From positions 372,001 to 436,000 of the forward strand of contig CANTUR010000417.1 in assembly GCA_947683625.1 (NCBI GenBank): DNA of 64,000 nt, given 5' to 3'. Source of the DNA: Mallotus nudiflorus. Lineage: Eukaryota; Streptophyta; Magnoliopsida; Malpighiales; Euphorbiaceae. The position numbers and the translations under genes are program-made. Below, in pieces: positions 48,956 to 61,300 of the stretch (its first letter is position 1; each line of letters begins with the position of its first letter). The notes under the pieces are model-generated. The model worked only from the letters and a program-made list of their open reading frames with translations, searched no databases and had not been told where the DNA came from.

Positions 48956-49391
48956 CCATAATAGGATACCATTTTGTACCTATTAGTTCAGATATTTGTT
49001 TAGCTATAACACATAACGGATAGTCAACTCTTACAGGGTCCAAGAGATGACTTAGTAGGCCCCTGCTAACAGAACAATTAATGGCAGTTAGATATAGAGA
49101 TGAAAAATGGCATTTGTGAAAACAGTAGGACCGAAAGTGCACAAAAGGGAAAAACCTCAAGGGAATTTTTGTAATTATAACAACAGTCATAAAGGGGCCG
49201 GAAGAGATGACAACATGCAATCTTGCATAAAAGGGGGCTGACAGGGAGAAACATGATCATCACAAATTCAAATGTCATGTCCTAAGATTTCTGAAAGTTT
49301 GAAAAATAAAGGATTGCTAACACAAACTTATTTTGATCATATGTTTAATTCCTTGTTCTTGTTTCTTGTTTCTTGTTTCTTGTTTCAGCAC
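48956..49391. other. 3' flank of the cytochrome b5 gene
   Basis: This is probably the 3' UTR and short intergenic DNA. A run of CTTGTTT repeats lies at about 49355-49385. No other feature. Confidence 0.5.
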
Positions 49392-51409
49392 TTATGCTTC
49401 ATTTGATTTGGTGTAGAAGCGGATACCAACAGCCAAACCCAAGATTAGAAGGGGAACTACGAATTGGAGGAGCTTGATAATGAATTCTGGTGTCTTGTCT
49501 TGGTTGTAGTGAGGCTGCTTAGGAGGTGTATACTCCTTCTTAGATGGGATGGTTGATGAATCAATCTCACCGACATAGAATTCATCCATCATTGCTCTTG
49601 CAGTGCTACTGTGGCCAACATCCTCAAAATCATCAGTTGCATCTTTGCCTGTAAACCACACAAGCATCAATATATTAGCATCCAAGCATGCCGTCTCTGA
49701 AATTCTTTAAACAATTGTGCATACAAGGATATCTTTATACCTGTGGCAGACAACAAAACCTCATCGCCACCAGGATGGTCCTCCAAGAATTTTGTAACAT
49801 CATATACCTGGACCATGAAATGAATTAGTATCCACAACACTATTAGATTGAGAGACAAAATGGGCTGTAATTTGTCAAATTAAATCTACACCTCCACCTC
49901 CATCTCCAGTCACAGCTCATGTTGCTCTACATAGCACCAAATCATTTTCTCAATCCTCAGTACACAATAACAAAGTATACAAGTAGCAGTTATCCGTAAT
50001 TACTTATCCTTCACTATGCTCTTAGTACTCATCTTGGATAAGGATACTTACACTAGACAATTTTAAGTTCTAACAATTCAAGTTAGAGGAAAAATATTTA
50101 TAAAATTTTGGAAAATAAACAAGTCTAATACACCAACACATACGCATATTGGACACTCAAACCTGCCTATATGTGTCACCGTTAATAAATAATTAAGATT
50201 GTACATCCTTGTTAAGTCACTTTTCACTAAATTTCCCAACATAAGACTGTCTTCGATATATCAAGAAAACAAAAGATTGAATGGACATAATCTAACATGT
50301 ATCTTCAGGAAACAATCACACAAGATATATACAAACAAATGCTCAGAAATTAACAAAATCATCCAGAGGCAAAACTCACTTCTTAAGCATTTTTCTAGGT
50401 CCCAACACAATCAAGGCATGATAAAAGGTGCTTAGGGTCAGCAACTCAAGTGTTCCAAATTGACAAATAGGAAAGGTTCTATATGAAATATTGAGTTTTC
50501 CTTGATAATTATGGCAGACTATCAGGAGATCCAAAATCCAACTTCATGAGTCTTGATAATAAATTAAGGCCCTGATGTATAAATCGATGATTGGGAAAGT
50601 AACTTCTCAATAAGATTCATTCTTATGCAGTCACTAAGCAATCATCCACCAATCACAAATTGATTCAAAAACATCAAAAGCAATATTATCCATGCTGATC
50701 ACAACGCCATAATGTGAAGCATTTTAGATCAGCAATCAGAGACAAATACTTGCATGTTTTTATATCTTCAATAATAAAGGTGACACAATTTATAACCCGG
50801 TTTTACAATAGCATTGCTAATGCAACAAAACATACAGGGACAACAAATTGCATCCTTGGAAAAATCATTGTGATTAACAAGGAAAAAGTGTAGTAATATC
50901 TCCGAGAAATCCTCATTCAGATCATCTCTGCATTAATATGATTGTCGAGTTCCAAATTTCTACATGCAATGTGCGAATAGAAATGCAAGCAGAAAAATAA
51001 AGAGATCCATAGACTACCCATGTGAAGATCAAACCAACAAAAAGGAATATACATGAACAAGAAACAAGAAATACTAATTCGAGGAACATCCTCATAAACA
51101 AACTTATTTAACAGAATCGAATCGCGTTCATGTAAAAAAAAAAAATGTAATCTTGCCATCCAATAATAAAAACTAAATCTTGAATCAAAAGGACCAAGAG
51201 GCCAAAAATCTTGACAGATCCAGCCAGCAGAAATGCATCCAGCTATAAATCAAAAGCAACAAGAACCCATCAACCAACAAAAAGAGACATGATCAAAATA
51301 AATCATAAAACATGACATATACCTTGCCTTCAATAACGAGCCAGCAATCTTTAGGACTGTTGTGCTCAGAAACCTCAGACAAAGTATAAACCTTTCCTTG
51401 ACCACCCAT
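49392..51409 (-). CDS. CB5-D: Tail-anchored microsomal cytochrome b5, 3 exons
   Basis: Minus-strand exons 51323-51409, 49741-49807 and 49392-49648 join to 136 aa, with introns of 1,515 and 92 bp. Cytochrome b5 is an ER electron carrier for fatty-acid desaturases, hydroxylases and some P450s. The N-terminus is MGGQGKVYTLSEVSEHNSPK. The haem-binding core has HPGG (His40) and DVGHSSTAR (His64) as axial ligands, at the usual spacing. A Pro/Lys-rich linker (SKKEYTPPKQ) precedes a C-terminal membrane anchor (about 109-128, FIIKLLQFVVPLLILGLAVG) and a short polar tail RFYTKSNEA that should face the lumen. The length is standard. The CB5-D/CB5-B assignment comes from the KRP and NPH3 neighbours, so it is tentative. 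Confidence 0.95.
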
Positions 51410-53703
51410 TTCTTGCTTTTTTTTTTCACACACCCAGAAGCTGAATGGGGTAGATATGAATGCACAGAGCAACAAAAAGGGCGAAGCGAAGTGGGTTGGT
51501 GAGGGTCAATGACGATTTTGTATGACGATTTTGTATGTCGATTTAGAAATTGGGTTGCGGGGGAGAGGGAGTTGGTAAGGAGGTGAAATGACTCTGTCAC
51601 CAACCCAACCAGAATTTTAGAAGTTAGCTTTATAGCTCTCTGTTTTCGTATGGCCACATGTTTAGGCCCTTTCCAGTGGTTTTCCGGTTCAACCGTTGGA
51701 CCCGTCATATTCAAGGCCTAATTATGCTTATTTTATTTTATTTTTTCAAATGCTATGCTATGTTTTGACGCAAAACATTTAAATATTGATTTGCATTTAA
51801 ATCATTTTCAAGACAATTATGTGAATTTATATTAATAAAAATTTTAAATAAATATATAATAAATTTAAAAATTTATTTAATGAGATTGGTAAGAGAGTAA
51901 TCAAGTGATAATTTCTCTCTTATAACATTCTAAAATATACAATGCAAATTATATCGTTGTTATTTTAAAAGGAGAAAATAAACCTCTTATTGTACAGTCC
52001 ATCAATGTTATATCTCAATAGTTATATAGTGTATAAAAACAATTCATTTAATGAAAATTTGAAATAAAATCTAATTACATGTTATTTGAAATTTTTATAT
52101 TTAAAAATATACAATTTTAAATTAAATATTTACATCTAAACACAATTTTATTGTATTTTAAATTTTTTATTTTCTAAATAAAATTTTATATACTTTAATG
52201 AATTTATAAATTAAAGAAAATATTTTATCATTATTCTTGGAAATAAAATTTAACGTTAAAATAATTACATACTTATAATAATTCATCATAAATTCAAAAA
52301 GTAAAATATCCATCCATAATAAATTAATTTAGTTCTGCTTAATACGAGTTATCTTATTTAGATATTTTATATTCTAAATACTAAACAATTTACAAATATT
52401 TTATGCTTATTTATTATTATTTTTAAATAAAAAGGATAAAAAAATAAAGATTAAACCGTTAATATTAATCACTGTATATTTTTAAATTTGATTAATTTTT
52501 AAACTGCTCAACTTTTAAATTTCTTTTAACAAGTGACGAGGAAAAAATAAGAATCAAATTCTTTAATATGTATATGTCTTGAATTGAACTATATTATTAA
52601 ATTATTTTATTTATTAATTTATGTATATATATATATATTTGAAAATAAATAATGATATATTTCAATTCAATTTCATTTTGAATCAAACCAAGAAATGCTT
52701 ATTGGCGATTAACCAAGTCAGTTATTGGCTAAGGGATGATACTGACTTCATTGAAGTCAGCTATCAGCCAACTAATTTTTCTAGCTATTCACCTTTTTTT
52801 TATTATTATTTTATAGGCATAATAAAGATTGAAGACTTAATGATGGAAAATTTCAACCGCTATGGAGGCTTAATTAAATCATTTTTTTTTTAATTTCCAC
52901 ATTCCTCAACTTTAATTCCACCGAGTTCTTATTTACAGTGTTTGGTTACGCTGATTATATACCTAATAGAAATTCTTTCTATAACTGATAAAATTTTAGA
53001 ATTAGCAGATTATTAGCTATTGTTATTCAAACTAATTATAGATTTTTTCCATAATTTTTATTTAGATTATTTTACTTCTTTTAAAAATACTTAATAACAA
53101 ATAACTTCATTTAAATTAAATGTATGTAATTAATTTTTTAGAGTTTATAATCAAATAAATATTATTTTAAATTATAATTAAAAACTAAATAATTATAATT
53201 TTTATACCTATAATTATTTGTAAAAAATATACAATAATATTTATATTTTAAAAATTATTTTTAGGTACTTTCTATTAATAATTTTAATAATATATAAATT
53301 AAAAACAATAAATTATTATTTATTATTATACACTTTTTTTAAATAATTTTCATTTCTAAAAAATATTATAAGAAATATATAAAATTACATTTAAAAATAA
53401 AGTGTACATTTAATCGTCATTTGACATTCTAATAGCAACAACTAATAAAATTTATTAAATAATTTATATTTATTAACTATCAGTTATTCATTATCTAAAA
53501 CCACTGTTAGCTATTAACTGTTATAAATAGTTGAATCGGACAAGTTTTTAGTTTATATATTTCTTGATAGAACATATATTTAAAATAACTCATTATTGCT
53601 TATATTTATATTATACATTTAAAAATAGATTTATATAATATAATTGACAACAAAACAAAAATTGACAAATTATTTATTTATTTGATGATCCGTATACAAT
53701 GTT
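51410..53703. other. AT-rich intergenic region upstream of cytochrome b5
   Basis: The cytochrome b5 promoter and 5' UTR are expected at about 51410-51720, which is less AT-rich. Beyond that the DNA is A/T-dominated (for example a TA run near 52621-52637) with no gene recognised. Confidence 0.5.
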
Positions 53704-53719
53704 TATAAGCATTTTGATT

Positions 53720-53838
53720 TTTTTTTTTTTTTTTTACCAAAGTTCCAGGAGAGGGAAGGAGGATTTAAACCCCTCCCCTAAGATGTTAATACCATGAATG
53801 AGATGGTCTCTTGACCATTCTTCCCTAGTCAAGTTGGC
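53720..53838 (-). mobile_element. tRNA-derived SINE with 16-bp target site duplication
   Basis: On the minus strand the insert reads from GCCAACTTGACTAGGG to a poly(A) tail (the T-run at 53720-53735 on the plus strand). It carries a B-box-like GGTTTAAATCC and an A-box-like TAGGGAAGAATGG. It is flanked by perfect repeats TATAAGCATTTTGATT at 53704-53719 and 53839-53854. Confidence 0.82.
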
Positions 53839-54007
53839 TATAAGCATTTTGATTAATACGGAGTTTGAGCTAGTGGATTTATAAAGAGATAAACTTTTTT
53901 TTAACATATGTTTTCCACACACAAGACTTGAATTCAATTTTTTACTCAAAAAAAATTCAATCTCTTTGACACTTAATCAATAATATATTGACATGTAATT
54001 TTTTATT

Positions 54008-54416
54008 GATATAATACATACATGGTCCTTTGTATTTATCATTTTTGTCAATTTGATACTTTAACTTATAGTTTTACCATTTTAACACTTGAATTTTGTA
54101 CTCATCATTTTTGTCAATTTGACACTTTAACTTATAATTTTTTTCATTTTGACACTTGAACTTAACTAAAATGCATTAATTTGCATTGATATAATGACAT
54201 AATGCATCTACCGCTTCTTATATTTATCACTTTTTATTAGTTTAACATCTCTATTTTTAGTTTTTAGTCAGTCAAATTTTTATAATGTGACATATGTTAA
54301 TTCGTTATTTCATACCATATATACTGACAAAGGTTTTAAAATTGTATTTTAGTCAAATTAAGGTATCAAACTGATAAAAGTGATAATTACAATGAATTAT
54401 GAATGTATTATGTTTT
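54008..54416. mobile_element. MITE-like element made of repeated and inverted terminal units
   Basis: A unit with TTTATCATTTTTGTCAATTTG and ACTTTAACTTATA is repeated directly at about 54030 and 54097. A weaker third copy is near 54215, and an inverted copy is at about 54350-54416 (TCAAACTGATAAAAGTGATAA...). The terminal words ATAATACAT and ATGTATTAT are inverted. Exact ends and target duplication are uncertain. Confidence 0.55.
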
Positions 54417-54943
54417 TTTTTATTTTTAATTTCAAATTGTGAAAGCATGATTTTGGTTGATTGAGGCGATCACATGTGATTTTCAGTTGATTTTTTTTTT
54501 TTTTTAAGAATTCAGCTTTGAATTTTTGTTTAAAAAAATAAACGGAGTGGGTGAGAAATAAATGCTGCACTAGCCCTTGGAAAGATACACAATTGCAAGA
54601 TTGTTCAAATTTTCAACTTGCAGTATACTTATTGTGTGCTCCATATGTTTTTATCTATTACATTACTTCATTTTGATATTTAAAAAAATATTTATTTATC
54701 TATAATATTTGCGAAATCGTGCATTATTTCATCTCTAAAAAAAATTAATGAGTGTTAACTGTTATAAATATTATGAATAAATAAATATTTTTTTAAATAT
54801 TAAAAATAAAATAATATAATAGATCAAAACACATGGATATACAGTAATTATCCCTCATTCTTCAAAAATTTTAACTACTTTTTGCAAAGCCTTATGATAC
54901 ATTTATTTATTTTTATAACAACTATCTAAATTTGTATGCTTGA

Positions 54944-55011
54944 TGTGATTCAAGTTCTAGTTAATATTTGTGATTTGTGTGATTCAAGTTCTAGTTAATA
55001 TTTGTGATTTG
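54944..55011. repeat. Perfect 34-bp tandem duplication
   Basis: Two identical 34-bp units beginning TGTGATTCAAGTTCTAG stand head to tail, next to a TA microsatellite. Confidence 0.9.
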
Positions 55012-55013
55012 AG

Positions 55014-55014
<1 letters not shown>

Positions 55015-55048
<34 letters not shown>
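55015..55048. repeat. (TA)17 microsatellite
   Basis: Uninterrupted TA dinucleotides follow the 34-bp duplication directly. Confidence 0.95.
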
Positions 55049-55053
<5 letters not shown>

Positions 55054-55914
55054 TAAAAAACAATATGATTATATATTTTTAGTATTTATTTATATCCTAT
55101 CCCTATAAATTTAATGTTTAATAAATTTTTAATTTTATAAATTTTAATTTAATTGTTAATTTTCACTCCAGTCAAACTATGATCTGCATAAAATAATTTG
55201 TGTAAGTTTAATTGTTAATTTTTATTCTTTTTTTTTGTGTTTGAACTGCTTAAAATTTTCAGTTTAAAAATAATAGTCGAATTAAAAGTTGTTTTTTCAT
55301 GTTTGTATATTTATTTTTTTTTATTTTTGCATCCGTTTCGCACAATCTAGATAAACATTAACTTTAGCTCCTTATTTACTTATCTCCTTTTGGGATCATT
55401 TCAAAGGTCTAACGAGCCTGTTATATACCTAGTTCCGTTTAGCACATATGGTAAAATATTATATTATATAGTTAAAATATTTAATTGAGAGTAAAATTTG
55501 ATTTTTTAACTTCTTTTATTTTCTCATTTTAAATTATAAAACTTAACAATTTAAACTAGTTATTCTGTTTGTTTCATTTTAATTTTCTTTTAAAAATGTA
55601 AAACTTATTTCACTTCAAATGATATTTTTAGATTATTAATAAATTTTTTTTTTCAATTTTATCTATATATTTATCTTAAAGTAAGTTTTTTTTAAGTAAT
55701 TGTAATTCACACTAATTTTTAATCTTTCTCAAAAAATTATATAATTATTTATATTTATAATTATATCTATTAAATAAAATTATTAATTTTTATGATACTA
55801 TTTTAAAACATAATTAAAATAGAACGATATTATTATTATTTTTAAAAAAAAAAGAGCTGCTTATATCGGTGGCAGGGAACCAAGCATTTAGGTACCTTCA
55901 CAAAGGAGCGTCCT

Positions 55915-55956
<42 letters not shown>

Positions 55957-57880
55957 ACCTAGGTTCATTAAATGAGATCATTAATTTTTATACACGACAT
56001 TATTTAGCATTGATTTTTTTTTTATGAATTTAGATAAATATACAAAAAAAAAAAAAAAATTCACCTTCAAATTTTAAAATTTCTTTTTTTTAAAATATAG
56101 TCTATTTTTCTTGGCATTTTTATTTTTAGGCTTTTTTTTAACAGTTTTTCCTCTTTATTGATTTTTTCAACTTTTTTTTTACTTTATACTTTTTTTAACA
56201 TTTTATTTATTTTTTTAACAATTTTTTTTATTTATACTATTTTCATTTTTTTACTCAATATTTTTTTTGTTAAACATTTTTTTTTTCAATTTTTATAGTA
56301 ATATATTTTTTCTCAATATTTTTTATTATTTTTAAAGTATTATCTTCATTTTATTCTTAATATCTTTTTTGCTCAATATTTTTGTTTCTTAAGACCTTTT
56401 TTTTCAAATAAATAATTATAAACTAAATATATTCAATTGTTGTAACAATAATAAATAAACAAAATTTTCTCCTTTTATATTCTTAAAGATAAGGATTTTA
56501 TTTTTTTTACTTTAATTTGTTTATTAAAATATTTTAAAATTCTTTCTAAAAAAATTATTTGATACTTATTCATAATCAATTAATATGTAACAAATTTACA
56601 TTCCTTACAATATATTTGTAATATAAAAAAAAAAGTTGAAAAAAATAAAAAAATTAACAAACCGAAACAACAACAAAAACTAAAAACAACAACTAAATCA
56701 AAAAAATTTATGTTGTTGATTTTTGTTGATTGTCAATTGTTGATTATTGTTTATTTTTGTTGATTTTTTTATTATTGTTTAAATTATTTTTTCATTATTA
56801 ATTACAGAAGTAAGACTATAAATAAAAATTTTACTTCTATTAGTATTAATGATAAAAATAAGATTTTTTTTATATATCTCATAATTTTTATTGTTATTTT
56901 TTTTTTATTTTTTTAAATCAACAAATATAAACAAAGAAAAAAAAACAAAAACAATTGAAAACTACAACTGAAATATCAAAATCAACAAAAAATTTACAAT
57001 TGTTGATTTTTGTTGATGTTTTTTTTTTTTTAGTTTTTTCATCATTAATTATAAAATTAAGATTATAAATATAATTTTTATTTTTATTACTATCCATAAT
57101 AAAAATAATGATTTCTTCGATATATTTCATAAATTTTTTGTTATTTTTATTGAAAAAAATTATTGAATACCATGGGAAATTTTTAGTTTCATTAGTTTAA
57201 TTTTAAATTTCTAAATAATTATGAAAAAAATAATTATTGAAAACTATGAATAATTTTTAGTTTAATTAGCTTAATTTTTATATTCTAAATAATATTAAAT
57301 TTCAAAATGTTTTTGAAAAAAATTGGTATTTAAAATATAAAATTAAATTATTTAAAATATACAAATCAAATAAATACATACAGTAAATTTAAATTAAATA
57401 TGACATCAAAATTAATAAATAGGTAAAAAAATTACAAAAAAAAGACATAAAATGCCGATTTTACAAAATGAAAACACAGAGCAAAAGTTAGGCTGAAAGT
57501 AAAAAAAATGAAATTAAAACTAAAAGGAAAAAAAAGTATAGCCACCAAAAAAAATATGTGACGTTGACTATACCATCTACAGTAATATTCTTTTTTTTTT
57601 TTTAACAACTTAATAAACTTCATTAATAAAACCCAATATTACAAGATCATTTCCTTAAAAGATAGGAATGCATTAAATGAAACCCATTTAAAAGACCCAT
57701 AATGTAAGGATAATTGGATAAATCCAATTTTGTTGTTCATCAACATTGTGAAGAAACTCTAATTTGTTGGTTGCAAACATAGTAAGAAAAGCAATTTTTC
57801 AAGTTTCCCGGTACAGTCGGCGGTAGGTGAAGATGCTTTATCCGAACTTGAAACTTCTCTTTATTTAAAATATTGAAAAT
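55049..57880. other. AT-rich intergenic region left of the copia element
   Basis: It is dominated by T-runs and A-runs. TTGTTGATTTTTGTTGAT-type words recur near 56710-56765 and 56995-57020. The block 57600-57860 has more normal composition and may be an unrecognised TE fragment. No gene. Confidence 0.5.
55915..55952. repeat. (CT)n microsatellite
   Basis: About 19 CT dinucleotides follow a short GC-richer stretch (55856-55914) that itself shows no recognisable gene. Confidence 0.93.
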
Positions 57881-58196
57881 TGTTGTGAAATAAAGATTAA
57901 ATTACTTATTTTGTTATAGAACTAAACTTGAATTTAGTAGTATTTAACTAGAAGAAAAATATTTTATAGTAGAATGATTTTGAGAGAATTTAGAAAGAGT
58001 TTGGAGAGAATTTATAGAACTATAATATTGAAAGAATTTGGAGAGTAATCTATCTTTTCTTCTTCTTAATCTTAACATCCTCATTAATGAATTTCAATCC
58101 CTTTATATAGAGATTTTCTTTTCACTATTTAAGTACTATTCTCTCACAAGCAATATATTGTTCATTCACAAGCAATATATTGTTCATTCACATTCA
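57881..58196 (-). repeat. 3' LTR of the copia element (about 316 bp)
   Basis: It runs from TGTTGTGAAAT to ...CATTCA on the plus strand. It contains a TATA-type promoter box (minus strand CTATATAAAG, at 58101-58110) and two perfect 22-bp tandem units beginning ACAAGCAATATATTG (58146-58167 and 58168-58189). The inner border is set by TG/CA ends and the adjacent polypurine tract. Confidence 0.85.
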
Positions 58197-58341
58197 TAAT
58201 ACTCCCCCTTGAGTAACAATATTTTGCAACTGCCTCGTTAAAACCTTGCTAAATAAAACCCAGTGGGAAAAACTTTAGCTTAAGGAAAAAGAGTACAGTG
58301 CATGATATTCTCCCCCTCAAGTTGATATGTATAATCTTCCT

Positions 58342-61300
58342 TCACATAGTATGTAGATGTCGCATTCCAATATCGTGAACGTGCTTTCTAAAGATTGTAG
58401 TTGGAAGTGCCTTTGTGAAAAGATCAGCTGAATTCTGGCTAGACTGAATATACTTGATATCTATATGATTGTCTTTTATTAGCTCTTGAGTGTATGAAAA
58501 GAATCTTGGAGGTATATGTTTGGTTCTATCACTTTTGATATATCCTTCCCTTAACTGTGCAATGCATGCTGCATTATCTTCATATAAAATTGTTGGACTT
58601 TTGTTGACTGGAAAACCATAAAATTCTTCAATATGATGTGTCATTGATCTAAGCCACACACACTCTCTACTTGCTTCATGTAGTGCAATAATTTCAGAAT
58701 GATTTGAGGAAGTAGTGACAAGCGTTTGTTTCTGGGAACGCCAAGAAATTGCAGTTCCATTATTTGTGAACACATAGCCTGTTTGAGATTTCGCTTTATG
58801 AGGATCAGATAAATGTCCTGCATCTGCATAACCAATCAATTCTTGTTTTGAATTGTTAGAATAAAATAAACCCAAATCAACATTTCCTCGAAGGTATCGA
58901 AGTATATGTTTGACCCCTTTCCAATGCCTTTTTGTTGGAGCTGAACTGAACCTCGCTAATAAATTAACTGCAAAAGAAATGTCAGGTCTAGTACAATTAG
59001 CAAGATACATTAGAGCTCTAATGGCACTGAGATATGGAAATTCAAGACCAAGAATTTCTTCATTTTCTTCACAGGGTCGAAATGGATCAGTTTCAATATT
59101 GAGTGATCTAACGACCATTGGAGTACTTAAAGGATTTGCTTTATCCATATTAAAGCGTTTCAAGATCTTTTCTGTGTAATTTGATTGATGCACAAATATC
59201 CCATTGTGCATTTGCTCAATTTGTAAACCAAGGCAATACTTGGTTTTTCCAAGATCTTTCATTTCAAATTCTTCCTTTAAGTATACTATTGCTTCATGGA
59301 TCTCATTTTCTATTCCAATGATATTCAAATCATCAACATATACAGCTATAATCACAAATCCGGATATTGTTTTCTTAATAAAAATGCATGGGCAAATAAT
59401 ATTACTCACATATCCTTTATTAATCAAATAATCGCTTAAACGATTATACCACATGCGCCCAGACTGTTTTAACCCATATAAAGATCTCTGGAGCTTGATC
59501 GAATACATTTCTTTGGGTTTTGTACTTAATGCTTCAGGCATTTTAAATCCTTCAGGGATTTTCATATAAATGTCACTATCAAGTGATCCATACAAATAAG
59601 CAGTCACAACATCCATAAGACGCATTTCTAATTTCTTAGAAACTACTAGGCTAATCAGATACCTGAACGTAATTGCATCCATAACAGGAGAATACGTTTC
59701 ATCATAATCAATTCCTGGCCTTTGTGAAAAACCTTGAGCTACAAGTCTAGCTTTGTACCTTATTATTTCATTTTTCTCATTTCTCTTTCGTACAAAGACC
59801 CACTTGTATCCTACAGGTTTCACATTTTTAGGCATAGGAATAATTGGCCCAAAAACATTTCGTTTGTTTAGTGAGTCCAATTCAGCCTGCATAGCATCTT
59901 TCCATTTTATCCAATCATGCCTATTTTGACATTCCATGACTGATTTTGGTTCAGGATCATCTTTGTCATTTATGATTTCACATGCAACAATATATGACAA
60001 TGTTTCATGACTTTCTTTATTTTCTATTTCTTCAGGGATATTTTCCTCGCTATCAATATGATTATCTACTCCCTTTCTCTTTCGAGGATTTTTATCCTTA
60101 GAACCAATTGGTCTTCCACGCTTCTGGCGTGTTTTAGACTCATGAGTGTCTTTATTCTCAGATTTTATTTCTGGAATTTCAATACGAGCAGGAGCATTGG
60201 CTGATGGTATATATGATTTAGTCACTCTTTTTGTATCAGTAAATGCATCTGGCAATTGATTCACAATTGCTTGTAAGTGCACAATCTTTTGCACTTCTAA
60301 TTCACATTGTTTTGTGTGAGGATCCAAATGCAATAATGATGGTTCATTCCATGAAATATCCCTTTTCACTTCTTTCTCCCCTTTTCCTAATGTTGGGAAA
60401 ACAACCTCATTAAATTGGCAATAAGCAAAACGTGTTGTAAAAACATCACCAGTTAGAGGTTCAAGATATCTAATAATCGAGGGTGTTTCAAACCCAACAT
60501 AAATTCCCAATCTTCGTTGAGGACCCATTTTTGTGCGCTGAGGTGGCGCAATGGGTACATATACTGCATAACCAAAAATTTTGAGATGGGAAATATTTGG
60601 CTCTTGACCAAATGCCAATTGTAGTGGGGAGTATTTATGATATGCACTAGGTCTGATGCGAATTAATGAAGCAGCATGTAGGATTGCATGACCCCAAACT
60701 GAAATGGGAAGCTTTGTTCTCATTATTAATGGTCTAGCAATAAACTGAAGTCGTTTAATCAATGATTCAGCTAAACCATTTTGAGTATGTACATGGGCAA
60801 CGGGATGCTCAACAATGATCCCAGTAGACATACAATAATCATTGAATGCTTGAGATGTAAATTCACCAGCATTATCAAGTCTTACCCTCTTGATTGTATA
60901 ATCAGGAAATTGTGCTCGTAATTTAATAATTTCAACAAACAACCTTGCAAATGCAACATTACGAGTTGACAATAGACAAACATGTGACCATCTACTAGAT
61001 GCATCAATTAATACCATAAAATATCTGAATGGTCCACATGGTGGGTGAATTGGCCCACATATATCACCTTGAATTCTTTCAAGAAATATAGGTGATTCAT
61101 TTTGAATTTTAGATGGTGAAGGTCTCAAGATTAATTTTCCAAGAGAACAAGCTGTACATGGCATTTCATTTGATTGAGGAATTCTTTGCCCCTTCAAGGG
61201 ATGCCCATGTGAATTCTCAATTATCCTTCGCATCATTACTGATCCAGGATGACCTAATCTGTCATGCCATAAATTTATTATTGAAGGATCATAAGATTTT

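Noticed and set aside
48816..49278. 134-codon minus frame overlapping the MITE end and cytochrome b5 3' flank
   Set aside because: It spans the MITE border and target duplication, so it is not an evolved gene.
51250..51714. 154-codon minus frame around cytochrome b5 exon 1
   Set aside because: It is out of frame with the cytochrome b5 exon and reads into intron 1; it is a shadow.
57600..57860. Possible LINE or gene fragment between AT-rich DNA and the copia LTR
   Set aside because: Composition differs from its surroundings, but no coding frame, ends or duplication could be shown.
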